The position numbers and the translations under genes are program-made. The notes under the pieces are model-generated. The model did no database searches. It saw nothing but the letters and a program-made list of their open reading frames with translations, and was not told the origin of the DNA. 64,000 bases of DNA from Mesotaenium endlicherianum (lineage: Eukaryota > Streptophyta > Zygnematophyceae > Zygnematales > Mesotaeniaceae). How positions within the stretch are numbered: position 1 is the stretch's first letter; every line of letters starts with the position of its first letter. Where the stretch lies: contig WELA01001462.1 of NCBI GenBank assembly GCA_009602735.1, forward strand, positions 533,588-597,587, given 5' to 3'. Shown one piece after another: positions 45,179-56,500 of the stretch.

Positions 45179-48100
45179 TCAATTTTTCCTCTTTCTTGTT
45201 CTTGCAGGCTGCCTCCAAGGGGTCTTCTGCTGCTTCTTGATGGTGGCAGGCTGCCTCCCTGAAGTCTTCGGGCTTCTAGTAGAGAGACTTGGGGCTGGTC
45301 CAAGATGGGGGTTGGCGGCATGGAAGCGCTTCAACTTTCTCTGAACTTTGTCAAGGTAGTGCGCCGCCACCCAACTATTCTCCGAATCTGGATATCCTTT
45401 CCACTTGATCAAGTATTGCTGCTGTCTCCTGAAATTTCTCATAGCCACTATGTCTTCCACTTCGTACTCCAAATGATCATCCACTATTGTTGGGGCTGGT
45501 GGGGTTGTCACACGTCCTGGGAACTTGTTGTCGGGTTGCACATATGGCTTGAAGAGGGAAGCGTGGAATACGGGGTCGATGTGCATAGTCTGGGGAAGTT
45601 CTAGCTTGAAAGCAACGGGGTTGACTTGCTGGATAATCTTGAAGGGTCCCAAATACTTGGGAGAGAACTTGCTGCCGGCAGGCCTGTTGTTCAGGGAAAT
45701 GTTCTTGGATGATAGTAACACGTTGTCACCCACTCTGTACGTAATTTCTCTTCTGGATCTGTTCGCCACTCTTGCTTGAGCATCTTGCGCGTGTTGTAGA
45801 GCTTTCTTCGCTGCTGTAAGGGCTGCTTCTAATGTCTCCATAAAATCTGTGGCTGCAGGTACTTCATCATGGCCAGCCGTGAAGCTCAGTGGCGTGGTCG
45901 GATGGAAGCCATAGTTGAGGAAGAATGGGGACTCTTGGGTAGAGGCCTGCGTAGTGTTGTTGTAGGCAAACTCGAGGGGGGTCAAGTACATGTCCCAGTC
46001 TTGCTCGAGGGTAGACACGTAGGCCTTTAGAGAGGTCTTTAGGGTACGATTCATACGCTCGGTTTGCCCATCTGATTGTGGGTGGTAGGCAGTAGACATA
46101 TCCAGCGATGTACCCAAGTTCTTGAAGAGATTTTTCCAGAAATGGCTTGTGAATCTTGGATCTCTATCTGACACAATTCTTGATGGTAGTCCATGGAGTC
46201 GGAAGATGTTGTCAAAGATGAGTCTTGCAAGTTGTGGTGCTGTAGCCTTAGTCGTCGTGGGAATAAAATGAGCCATCTTGGTAAGTCTGTCCACCGCCGT
46301 GAGTATTGCATTATGGCCTCGAGGTGTCACGGGCAAGTCCACGATAAGGTCCATTGAGATGTCCGTCCATTGTCTTTCGGGGATTGGTAGTGGTTGGAGG
46401 AGTCCTCCCGCCTTTTGCGATGATGGCTTGATTCTTTGGCATGTGTCACAGCTCCTGCAGTACTCCTTGACTTGCTTAGACATGCCTGGCCAACAATAAG
46501 TCCTAGCTAGAACGCCCGTGGTCCTTAGGATTCCAAAGTGTCCTCCAAGAGGGTTGTCGTGTGCTTCTCGTAGAAGCAAGAGCCGGAGGTCTAAGTCATT
46601 AGGAACACATCTCTGGCCCGTATCTTGCCTCACCCAATAATTGCCTTCTTGCTTCTTGCATGGGTCCAAGGCTGCTTCTCCGTTCTTGTAGTAAGGGTCT
46701 CTTTCATAGGCGGCTGAAAATCGAGCTTCCAGATCTGTCTTCAGGGATACCATCACTGCATTTAATTGCAGTCTTGAGAGGGGGTCAGCCGGGTTTGTCT
46801 TGCCGGGCTGGTACTGAATCGTGATGTTGTATTGTTGCAAGTATCCGCTCCATCTTGCTTGTCTCCTTGAGAGATACGGCTGCGTTTGGAGGTGCTTTAA
46901 CGCCTCGTGGTCCGTGGTGACCAGTACTTTGCGTCCTTCAACGTAGCAGCGCCAAACCTTCAAGGCATGTACAATCGCCAATGCCTCTCGCTCCGTGGTT
47001 GTATAATTTTGCTCGGCTGGATTTAGCTTCCTTGACTCGTAGGCGATGGGCTGCAGTCCCTTGCCTTGGTCTTGAAGCAGGATTGCTCCTATTGCATAGG
47101 AAGATGCATCGGTGATGACGTGGAAGGGCCAATCTGGGTTTGGACTTGGGAGTGTGAGCACCGGGGATGTGGTCAATCTTCGCTTTAACTCTTGAAATGC
47201 CTCTTCCTCTTTCTCGGTCCATGTATATAGCCTGTCCTTCTTGAGTAGATCTGTCAGGGGGGCTGCTATGTGCGAGAAGCCTTGGATGAATTTTCTGTAC
47301 CAATTGGCAAATCCCAAGAATGACTGGAGTTCTTTCTTGGTCGTGGGGGTTGGCCATTCCTCCACCACCGTGGTCTTCTTGGGGTCTATCTTGATGCCAT
47401 CAGCAGTCACGTGGAGACCTAGGAACTCCACTTCTTGTTTGGCAAACTCGCATTTTGACTCCTTCGCAAACAGCTTGTTTTGCTTCAATACTTCAAGGAC
47501 TTCTTTCAAGTGTCTCGCATGCTCTTCAAGGGTCTTGCTGTAGATAAGGATGTCATCGATGAATACCACCACAAATCTGTCCAACATGGGCTGAAATATG
47601 GTGTTCATCATAGTCATGAAAGTTGCTGGCGCGTTGGTGAGTCCAAATGGCAGGACCATGAACTCAAAATGTCCATATCTTGTCCTGAATGCCGTCTTCT
47701 CTATGTCCGGTTCTGCGATGCGAATCTGGTGGTAGCCGCTCCGTAAGTCAATCTTCGTGAAGTACTTGGCTCCAACCAGCCGGTCCATGAGCTCATCCAT
47801 GCGCGGCAGCGGGTATCGATTCTTGATGGTGATCTTGTTGAGGGCGCGATAGTCCACACACATCCTCAAGGTACCATCTTTCTTCTTGACAAATAGCACC
47901 GGGGCTCCAAATGGCGACTTGCTAGGTCGAATGAAGCCATGCTCCAGTAGCTCCTTGATTTGCTTCTTGACTTCGTCTAGCTCCGTGTATGACATTTTGA
48001 ACGTAGGCCGAGAGATGGGCTTGCTTCCGGGCTCCAACTCTATCTTGTGGTCTACGAATCTTTTGGGGGGTAGGCCCTTGGGCAATTCCGGGGAGAACAC

Positions 48101-48787
48101 TTCTTTGTAGTCCTCTAAGACTTCTTGTATCTCCTTGGGAACGGGGCTGCCTTCTTGACTCTCGATGTCTTTCTTGATGTCTTTTGGCGTGATCAAGGCC
48201 AAAAGAAGCTCGTGTCCCTTCCTCACAAGTCTCTTGAGTTGGAGGGCGGACAATAGTATCTCGTGTGCCGGCTTCTGGATGTCTTGGGTCTGGATATTCT
48301 GGATTGCGCGCAAAATACAGATTCTTGAAGTGATGTCATTCTTGATCTTGATAGTACCGGTCCTCCAATCAACTTGGGGGTTGTGCTTGGTCAACCAAGG
48401 CGTCCCTAGGATGACGTCGTACTTGCCCAATTGCATGGGGGAGAACACTACTCTATCCTTGAAGGACTTGATAGAGAGTGCCAAGGGGTACGTCTTCTTG
48501 GAAGGGGTAGTATAGGAGAATCCATCGGGCATCATAATCTCCTCGTCGTGGTCAAGAGTTCGCATAGTAATACCGTGCTTGGTGGCAAAATCTGCAGCAA
48601 TGAAGTTGCCTTGAGCTCCGCTATCCACCAAGATGTGGACCTTCTCTCCTCCAAGGTAACCTCTCAAACTCATTGGGGCTGGAACGTCGTCTTCAACGGG
48701 GGTCTCCACCTCACTTGGCGTGTTGCCTTCTCGTGAAGTGGGTCTTGGGGTGGTAGGCTCCTGGCCTACCGGCGCTGTCCGTTTTTT
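45179..48787 (-). CDS. pol: Pol polyprotein of element C
   Basis: 1221 codons from the first Met (48844), with the same amino-acid sequence as pol of B throughout as far as I could compare. All catalytic motifs are present: protease VDSGA, RT FIDDIL, RNase H TDAS, integrase HHCC and DDE, and chromodomain WKGY. Whether this perfect identity is biological is discussed in the findings. Confidence 0.95.
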   Translation of the reverse strand, partial: KKRTAPVGQEPTTPRPTSREGNTPSEVETPVEDDVPAPMSLRGYLGGEKVHILVDSGAQGNFIAADFATKHGITMRTLDHDEEIMMPDGFSYTTPSKKTYPLALSIKSFKDRVVFSPMQLGKYDVILGTPWLTKHNPQVDWRTGTIKIKNDITSRICILRAIQNIQTQDIQKPAHEILLSALQLKRLVRKGHELLLALITPKDIKKDIESQEGSPVPKEIQEVLEDYKEVFSPELPKGLPPKRFVDHKIELEPGSKPISRPTFKMSYTELDEVKKQIKELLEHGFIRPSKSPFGAPVLFVKKKDGTLRMCVDYRALNKITIKNRYPLPRMDELMDRLVGAKYFTKIDLRSGYHQIRIAEPDIEKTAFRTRYGHFEFMVLPFGLTNAPATFMTMMNTIFQPMLDRFVVVFIDDILIYSKTLEEHARHLKEVLEVLKQNKLFAKESKCEFAKQEVEFLGLHVTADGIKIDPKKTTVVEEWPTPTTKKELQSFLGFANWYRKFIQGFSHIAAPLTDLLKKDRLYTWTEKEEEAFQELKRRLTTSPVLTLPSPNPDWPFHVITDASSYAIGAILLQDQGKGLQPIAYESRKLNPAEQNYTTTEREALAIVHALKVWRCYVEGRKVLVTTDHEALKHLQTQPYLSRRQARWSGYLQQYNITIQYQPGKTNPADPLSRLQLNAVMVSLKTDLEARFSAAYERDPYYKNGEAALDPCKKQEGNYWVRQDTGQRCVPNDLDLRLLLLREAHDNPLGGHFGILRTTGVLARTYCWPGMSKQVKEYCRSCDTCQRIKPSSQKAGGLLQPLPIPERQWTDISMDLIVDLPVTPRGHNAILTAVDRLTKMAHFIPTTTKATAPQLARLIFDNIFRLHGLPSRIVSDRDPRFTSHFWKNLFKNLGTSLDMSTAYHPQSDGQTERMNRTLKTSLKAYVSTLEQDWDMYLTPLEFAYNNTTQASTQESPFFLNYGFHPTTPLSFTAGHDEVPAATDFMETLEAALTAAKKALQHAQDAQARVANRSRREITYRVGDNVLLSSKNISLNNRPAGSKFSPKYLGPFKIIQQVNPVAFKLELPQTMHIDPVFHASLFKPYVQPDNKFPGRVTTPPAPTIVDDHLEYEVEDIVAMRNFRRQQQYLIKWKGYPDSENSWVAAHYLDKVQRKLKRFHAANPHLGPAPSLSTRSPKTSGRQPATIKKQQKTPWRQPARTRKRKN
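48752..48787 (-). other. -1 ribosomal frameshift signal of element C
   Basis: Heptamer A AAA AAC on the minus strand (48781-48787), with the GC-rich hairpin at 48752-48770. Confidence 0.75.
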
Positions 48788-50046
48788 GACAACTTTTTGG
48801 GGCATGAAAGTGCACGATGGCCCTTTTCCTTGCAATAAAAGCATAGTCCAGCCGTCATGAGAGCTTCTTTTTCAGCCGGGGAGAGTCTTGCTTTCACTCC
48901 TTGCTGGTTTCTTGCATCATAAGTGTCATTGGAGGGTCTTCCACTCTTCCGGGCAGCCGCGGGGTCCCTTTTAATAACTCCGATTTCCATGGGTGTGGGT
49001 CCAGATTCGGATGTGGAAGGGGCTGCGTACACCCGCGTCGTCGGTACCCGTGAAGATGAAGGCACGGAGTGCTTGAAATCCAAGGTATCCACCTTTTGGG
49101 CCACTTCAATGATCTTTGAGAAGTCCGTCAAGTCGCGTAACTCCACTTCCTTTGCCACCTTGGGTTTGAGGCCAAAGATGTAGCGGTCAATCTTCTCCTC
49201 GAGAGACATGTTGGGGATCTCAAGAGTGAGGGCGTGAAATCTGGATGTATACTCTTGAACGGACGTCGTTTGCTTGAGATGGTGGAGCTTTCCTCGGGCA
49301 ATCTTCTCCGCATTGATGGGCATGAATTGCTTCTTGAGGGCCTCACGAAAATCTGCCCATCTTGCATATGATGGTGGGGGCTCTTGGCCGAGCATGGGGT
49401 GCGCCATAGCTTGATATATAGCCGCTTGATAGTTACGCCACCATGATGTTGCTGCTCCTCTAAGTAAGGTAACGGCAAAGGGAACGTAGTCCTCCTCGGG
49501 TACTTCAAGGAATGCGAGGTACGTCTCCACTTGGTAGAGCCATAAATTCAGGTTGGCACCTTTCCCGGGGTTGAAAGTGTCGGGTTTGCCGGGCTTGATG
49601 AGTTTCCTTGCTCTCGTTGGCTCTTGTGGAGGCGCTTGAGCCGGGGCTGGATTTTGAGCATTGCTCGCAATAGGGGCAACCATGGCAGCCATAGCTTCTC
49701 TTGACGCTTGCACGGTTGCTTCATAGGTGGCCAAGCCCACTTGGTTGTGGACGGTCATTAGGAAGGCTGCCCACTCATTTGCGGGAACTCCTTGTGGTGG
49801 GGTCAACTTTGCTATAGCGGCTGCCACGGGATTTGACGGTGCTCCTCCTTGTGGTGCTTCTTGTTGTTGGAGATTTCCTTGAGTAGGCTCTCCCATCGAC
49901 GCTGGAGGAGGGTGTGCTCCTCCTTGTGGTGCTTCTTGTTGTTGCAGATTTTCTTGAGTGGGCTCTCCCATCGGCGCTGGAGGAGGGTGTCTTGGAGAGG
50001 AAGGGCTTCCTTCGAAAGCTTGCTGTTGGTCTTGAGGATCGGCCAT
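48766..50046 (-). CDS. gag: Gag of element C
   Basis: 426 codons, same translation as gag of B. The N-terminal repeat, capsid and CCHC knuckle [14 protein letters not shown] are all retained. Confidence 0.95.
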   Translation of the reverse strand: MADPQDQQQAFEGSPSSPRHPPPAPMGEPTQENLQQQEAPQGGAHPPPASMGEPTQGNLQQQEAPQGGAPSNPVAAAIAKLTPPQGVPANEWAAFLMTVHNQVGLATYEATVQASREAMAAMVAPIASNAQNPAPAQAPPQEPTRARKLIKPGKPDTFNPGKGANLNLWLYQVETYLAFLEVPEEDYVPFAVTLLRGAATSWWRNYQAAIYQAMAHPMLGQEPPPSYARWADFREALKKQFMPINAEKIARGKLHHLKQTTSVQEYTSRFHALTLEIPNMSLEEKIDRYIFGLKPKVAKEVELRDLTDFSKIIEVAQKVDTLDFKHSVPSSSRVPTTRVYAAPSTSESGPTPMEIGVIKRDPAAARKSGRPSNDTYDARNQQGVKARLSPAEKEALMTAGLCFYCKEKGHRALSCPKKLSKNGQRR

Positions 50047-50065
50047 CTTCTTGTGCTACCAAAGT

Positions 50066-50082
50066 GCCTAGCTCCGATACCA
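50066..50082 (-). other. Primer-binding site of element C
   Basis: TGGTATCGGAGCTAGGC on the minus strand next to the 5' LTR. Confidence 0.85.
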
Positions 50083-50083
50083 C

Positions 50084-50586
50084 TGTAGTGAAACAGATAG
50101 ATAAAGTACTTAGTAAAACAGAATACTTTATCTATTCAAGACAAGGATCTTTGAACACAAGTGGTAGCTTCTTGAAAGAGAGATGGCTTCTTGAAAGTTA
50201 ATATATTTCTGGATTTTGGCAAGTACAAGAGTGATTCTGGAATGTCTTTCTATGTTCTAGCTCTTGTTTATATACTTGCTACATAAGTAATTTCTAGGAA
50301 GGTGTATGTTGATGTGTTGGCACCCAACACATCCCAAAACTTGCCACCTCTTTCTAGAATAATGTACACATGTCCTTTTGACCTAAAAATGGCACATCTG
50401 ACTTTTGCCACATGGAGTTCTTCTAGGTCTTTCCTCTAACTTCGAAAATGCCTTGAAAGGTTCAAAGGACATGAACCAAGTTACTAGAGTACCTATTCAC
50501 ACTTGACTCCACACCATACTACTTCAAATATATTTGAAAACATTAAAATATATGCAAACTAATGTATAATAACTCAAATCACTACA
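50084..50586 (-). repeat. 5' LTR of element C
   Basis: 503 bp with five private substitutions, for example CACATCTG, CCTTGAAAGG and ACACCATACTACTTC. Confidence 0.95.
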
Positions 50587-50591
50587 GTCAT

Positions 50592-52880
50592 GGTGGGTGA
50601 AGAAGAAAGTCCCGGAGAGAAATATGTGGGTGGTGTTGTGAAAATGTCTTGTTGTTGCAAGAACTTGTAGTGCACTTCCCTCAGCATTCTATCGCCCCTA
50701 AGAACCACACTGTGGTGGAGAACACGGACACCATTTAGGTAGTGGGTAAAAGAGGTGGAGAGATTTGAAATTCGAATTGATGTCCTAATCTGATTGGACT
50801 GAAGAGGATGGAAGTTCTTTATTGGCCACACAGAATGCACAGAACTGCAGATACGTATTAATTGGCTGCTGGGAATGACACACTGACATCACAAGTAAGA
50901 AGTTTGAGCATAACATAGCACATGCACTCATCAAAGAAGATTTCGCGAGAAATTCGAACACTTCAAAGTTGAAAGTTGAAGCCATTTTTTTGCCCAAAAT
51001 TTAGTTGTTGTTCGTTTCCTAGAGAAAGATGCAAAGCGTCAATGGCCGACTGATGAGAGAGTCGGCACAATTGAAACTGGACAAATCGGCAGCATGTAAG
51101 CGTGTGAGGTGAGTGACCTGTCAGCGAAGCAAAATGAGAAGGAAGTTTTAGAAGCGGCCCTAAATTTGTCGGTTCCACACGGCACCACACGCTTGTAAGC
51201 CGGCAACCGATTTAAACTACCGACACTCACGTATTTCGGCGAATTCGAACGTGCAGGGTTGACTCTCAAGTTCTGTACGAGCCGGATATCCGCTCACACG
51301 TGTGCGGCGTATACGAATTTCATAACACTGCTTGCTCTCATCTACATTTTGCATAGACTTCACTATCTTGCAGCTCCGAGCTCAGCCGTGTCTGCTTTGC
51401 TGTGCTCGGCATGTCCGCTCTCGTACTTGCTAAGAAACTCTGCATGTAATCTAGCGAGCTCAATAGCAATCAATTGGCTCACAACGCTAGGCCTACCGGT
51501 CGGATTGAGCTGCTTGCCATTGAGCTGCTCGCCATTCGATGGGACCTTGTTAGTTCCTTCCTGACTCCCCTTTCCTGTTTCTACCATTGTTTCCAACTGT
51601 ACAAATGCGCTCGCGTCTCTATTACTTGCCGCGCTGTGATACTCACTCAATCGCTGCTGTATGCCTAGTCTAGATTGTTTAAAATGTTGTGCTCAGCTAC
51701 ATATTAGTGTCTCGACTAGCTTCGTCTACGCGCCTAAGTGTAGCAAATACTTCCTGCTGCAATGAAGGCTTGCTTTGCAAGAAAAAGCCTTTACGAGGTT
51801 TAGGTGTGTCGATCAAACACGGCACATGTGAAAGTCGACACTTTGGTCACTTGTCAAAATAGAATCTTGTATATGTAGTATTCAGAATATAGTTTGATAA
51901 AGCTAGACTTATCGTGAGTCATCCACTTCCTCGCGACAGTGACGCCGCCAATCAGCTGCGAGCGCCTGTTGCAGGCATTGCGGCAGCAGCCCTATATCAA
52001 GCGTAGCACCGCAAAAGTGTGTTCATTGCACTCTATGATCCCCCCACCCACCCGTACGCATGTAAGATGCCAACCTCTCCACGACGTCCTAGGCACGTAC
52101 AGGATCAGCTCAAAATTACATTCCTTAGGCTCCATAGGACAAATAGACTACGTATAACTCCCATCCAGTACTAATTATAGACATGATACCGCGGTCATTG
52201 TAAATTGCTATTAGTTTGCCATAAAAATAAACATTTCTTGCCACATAAATCTAAGCGCTATCGAACTTCAATTTTGTATGCCTCTCTTGCCCCAACGCGA
52301 TGTTTTCACCATATTTGACAAAAACTTTCTACTCGGCCTGCGTATTAAAAACCCAAATTTTCCAATCTTGGTCTTCCACCAATTTGGTGCGTTCAGTCTA
52401 GCTAAGCATCCTTCAAAGACAATCACTTATGATTGCTTGGAAGTCCTCACACAATTTTGGCCGTGTCAACGAACAAATCTCATGGTGTTTCAGATTTGAC
52501 ATACGTGTTATTTTCAAACCCTCCTTCCTTCCCTAATTTTTAGTATTGTGTACTTTTAGATTCCAAATGAAACTTTTGCACCTAGTCTTACGTGTCAACG
52601 CCGGGTCTCACAAGTGGCCTTCTAGGACTTCGATGTGTTCGCCGTCAAGCCCCTGGTGCGTTGAGCTAGAGGTCTAATATGGCATTCACATCTCTTATTG
52701 GCTTCATGCCGTTTAATTGATTCTCCACATAACTAACCACTTTCAACATGCTAGGGCATTCCGTACTAAAAATAGCTTTTAACAGCAATCTGAATGAAAG
52801 TTATTAACATGGCTTTAACTCCTTCGGCAAGCTAGCTTGTACAATTTTTCAACTAGTCTTCTCGGTGAAGGATAAATTGC
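50592..52880. other. Upstream flank of the hAT-like gene and intergenic DNA
   Basis: No recognised gene. Bases just right of element C (50592 onward) were the leader of the hAT-like gene before the insertion. A minus-strand ORF at 51363-51650 (95 codons, with LIAIELARLHAEFLSKY) has protein-like composition, but I cannot assign it. The rest is AT-rich with short ORFs only. Confidence 0.35.
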
Positions 52881-52886
52881 ACCACC

Positions 52887-53160
52887 ATGCATTACAAAGC
52901 TTGGAAAGATTTAGGGAATATCTTCCAAGGAACTCACGAGTTTCAAGCTGAACTCCTTAGCAATTTTGTACAATATCACGCGAGTCACTGGAAAATGTCA
53001 AAATTTAGCAACACTCTTGTTGCCGCACACCAATGGGACCACACACCACGCAAACAAATGGGGTATTCCCAAGTGGCGGACCATACTCCCAAACATGTCA
53101 AAAGTTGTATTGCATGTTGCACCCTCAAGTGATTCATGCAGCACCATACCTAGATAGTGT
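52887..53160 (+). pseudogene. Possible Ty1/copia gag remnant
   Basis: A plus-strand ORF begins YKAWKDLGNIFQGTHEFQ and continues AELLSNFVQYH. The spacing of Ala-Trp, Leu, Phe-Gln and Leu resembles the gag-polypeptide (UBN2-type) region of copia elements. The match is short, no pol follows, and a frame change is needed soon after. It may be chance. Confidence 0.25.
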
Positions 53161-53597
53161 AAGGACTTAACATCTCTTTGTCTTTCCTCATCCCAACAAG
53201 TTCATTGCAAGATGAAAAGCAATTCAGGAATGCCCCTGTGACAATTGCTTTCAGTGACCTTGACGGTTTCATCAAAGTGACAACATGATGTGTGTGGGCC
53301 ATATACCCGGCACAAAAAGACCTCACATATGTCCTCGTACGCCTATTGGTTGGAAGAGTCATCCACATTTCTCATGGGTCACCGGTCACCATACAAATTG
53401 TGGTCAATTTCCTTTCTTAAATGTCTTGCTCAAGCTCCAACCTCCAAACCAAAATGCGTACAGAATTTGTTTTCAATACAACCTGGATGTAAATGTTATC
53501 ATGTATAAGAAAATACATGTCAAGGGTTTTTTCTGCCAATAATGATATATTGTACAAGAACTTAAGAGTACCCCTCTAGGGCTGTTTAGCACACATT

Positions 53598-56500
53598 TCA
53601 AAGCTCCCACCATTTCTTACTCTCGTACTTCTTAGCAAGTGCCTCAGCCATGGCTGCGAAGTCTTCAGCACCACCTTGTAGTTCCTCCGTTGCTCGACCA
53701 ATTTCCTGCACAAGATAATAATGTGCAACGTCCTTGAAGTTGACTGATAAAGACACCCTTGGGCACGTTCCTTCAGCCACAAGGTAGATTAGGCCATTCC
53801 CAATCTACGGGTTCAACCAGTGTACGCAGCCAAGTTGTCAACAATACACTTCATAGTGAGTCAGGACAATACTACAAGTCAGGAGAAAAGGACACGTTAT
53901 GGGGTACTCGTACCTGGAGTTTTTCACCGCGCTCCATGAGCTTGTCCCGTGCCTGCATGGCTGCACTGGCTGCGTCCTGAACCGGCCTCAACAAATTGTA
54001 CGAGTCAGTTTCTAGGCAATTTGAAAGCCCAATATAAAGTTCTGTGCAGCGAGTACAAGAGCAGAATGAGGAGAGTAGGGTGAAGGGACGGCACATACAG
54101 AAGCCGTCTTCTTGCTGCTGTAGCCATAAGCGGCTTTGATCTCCTCCGCAGTGCGCTGTTTGGGAGATGGCATGCTGCTGCCAGTTACAGCATTCTGACT
54201 GGGAGTGCTAAGCAGCATGCTCCTGGCATCACCACTCTTTCGGAAGAAAGAACTCAAGGTGCTGGACTTCTTGTCTGGAATCTTGGGCTCGCATTGTGCA
54301 TCAGGCAGAGATGGCAGAGGTGGCAGAATAATCTCTGGCTTTCCATCGCCTGAAAGAAAGTCACCGAATCAACAAACAGGGTCCCAGTGAGGCTCAACGG
54401 AAGGGGCCACAGCACTATGTTGTGTCCAGATTGCAAACTTTCAGGTGGTTGCACTCGTTCCAACAATTTTCAGTAAGACACACACATACACGTGCACAAG
54501 CCCTTGGACATAGAATCAAGCCAGGAGGGGAGGGCACGGAAGCGTACCCAGAGTGGAGTCATTGTCATCACCCTCATCATCAAGGTCCGCACTGTCCTGG
54601 CGGCGGCCTGGGACTGAGCGGCTAAAGGGGCTGGTGTCAAACAGCTGCGCCAGGGACAGGTTAGGAGGCAATGACTTGGATGATGATGATGGTGATGACG
54701 ACGACTGTTGTAGGCTGCGCTTTGCAATGGACCCAACGGCCGTCTTGGCGCTTGCCGTGACAGCAGTGCTTGCTGATGTGATGGCCTTGCTCATGCCCCC
54801 CAGAAGCTGCGCACACGACAACTGACACGTAAGCCTGCAGCTGTGCTTGTGAAAAAAGCAAAGCCACTTGGACGTGCTCATTGGCAGGGCAGGCACCTCC
54901 AGTCAGACTTACTTTCCCTCCAAGAGAGGAGCGATGCGTGAGTGGTGCAGGGCCAGCAGCAGCAGACGACGTCGTTGGAGAGAGGGGGGCCGGGACGGGT
55001 GGCATGATCTCACTCGTCTGCTGGCCTGCATGTGACTGCTGCTGCAGCTCTTCTGGCACAAGAGCAGCCCTCGCAGCTTCTGCAACCGTACGGTCGTGCA
55101 GTGACGGCAGTGTGGCCGGCAGCCTGTCATAGGGGGCCCGCACACGACAGGATCAGGACCATCGTATGAGTGCTGTTCACTGTCACCGGGTAACGGGCAG
55201 CGCATACATGTCAGGGCAGAGGGTTTGCGGATCCAGGCCGCCATATGCCTCATCACATACTAAAGAGTGGGGCAGTTGAGCGTGCCAGTAGGCAGAATCA
55301 TGGGAGTGTCCCTCAGACCAGCCATATTACGTACGCATGAGACCATCATATGAGGACAAAGTCACAACACTTGGATGCCACACGTTCGAGGGGAAGCGAC
55401 GCCAAGATTGAGAGCAACATCAAGAGTCTGGGAGGTTGCTGTCGTGGGTGAGACAGACTCACCCTAGTGCATTTTCCGCCTGGAACAAGGACAGCCTGAC
55501 CAGCTCTGTATCGCCCACCAGCTGCCGACTCACAGAATCATCCATGCGCACTAGCCAACCTGGTCATAAGGTTGTAAGCAGCACAAAATCAACAAACGCA
55601 GCCGAACCCGATGAGGAATACGACACCATGAAGGGCAGTTGAGGAGGAGGGAGTACAAGAACGAGGCGGCCGTCGAAGGCGCAAGCACTTCTGCGGAGGG
55701 ACGAGGCAGGCGCCTTGTGACGCCAGCCCAGAATGTTATTCACCGACACGGGACCCTCCACTTGGCTGAGATCTGGCAGAGATCTGGCGGCACAGCGCAC
55801 ACAAGCAAACACAAACAAGTGGGTTTGACGTTTTGCTGTGAGGGATTGGGCCGCATGTAAAAGAAGAGCACGGCAAAGTACAGAGTGCAGCAAACCCTGC
55901 AGTGAGTGCCTGGTACCTGATGTCAAGAGTGCCGGATGAAGAGAGCAGCGCGACCCCAAAGGGCAGGCAGGCCTGCTGCAGCCCAAACGTGGCACTCCAG
56001 CAGCACTGCCCTTCTAGCACAGCTATCTTCTTCAGTGGGGTTGCCTCCGTCTGAAGAATGCTAGGGGTGGTGAAGAGGTAGAGGTAGTCGGCGGCCACCA
56101 GCAGAACGAGGTGAGCCTCCGGCCAGACCGTCACGCGCGCGCTCTGCACTTCTGCATGCCCACTGCTCCTCGTAAGGGATGCAGAGCCAGCTTCTTCTGA
56201 TTCTGCAGGCGTGCTTCCGTGCACCTCCTGCTCCTGCTCCCGCTCCTGCTCCTGTTCCTTCTCCTCCTCTCCAGCACTCATGGGAGGAGCTGCTACCGCA
56301 GTTTCTACGTCGCTGCCAGGTGCAGCTGCCACAGAGTCCCCACCCTGTTCCCGTCCTCGCCGTTCTTCTTCTTCTTCTTCTACTTCTTCTGCCTCGTGTC
56401 CAGACATGCCAGCAAGTGTGCCTGCAGAAGTAGGAGCAGCCGGCAGCGGGTTCTCCCGGGTGGAGTTGTCTCCCTCAGGGTCCAGACGAGGAGCTGCTGG

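Larger units (their letters stand above)
43907..50586 (-). mobile_element. Family-1 Ty3/gypsy chromovirus, element C, full length
   Basis: 6680 bp with 503-bp LTRs that differ at about six sites and target duplication GTCAT (43902-43906 and 50587-50591). On the minus strand the duplication is ATGAC, so it contains the putative start codon of the hAT-like gene. Gag and pol are intact. Confidence 0.97.

Noticed and set aside
51254-51300. Possible hAT terminal inverted repeat
   Set aside because: No matching inverted partner or 8-bp duplication was found near 40600-40900.
54553-54825. Plus-strand ORFs throughout 53.7-59.4 kb
   Set aside because: Shadows of the tomosyn exons, whose minus-strand translation and splice sites are coherent.
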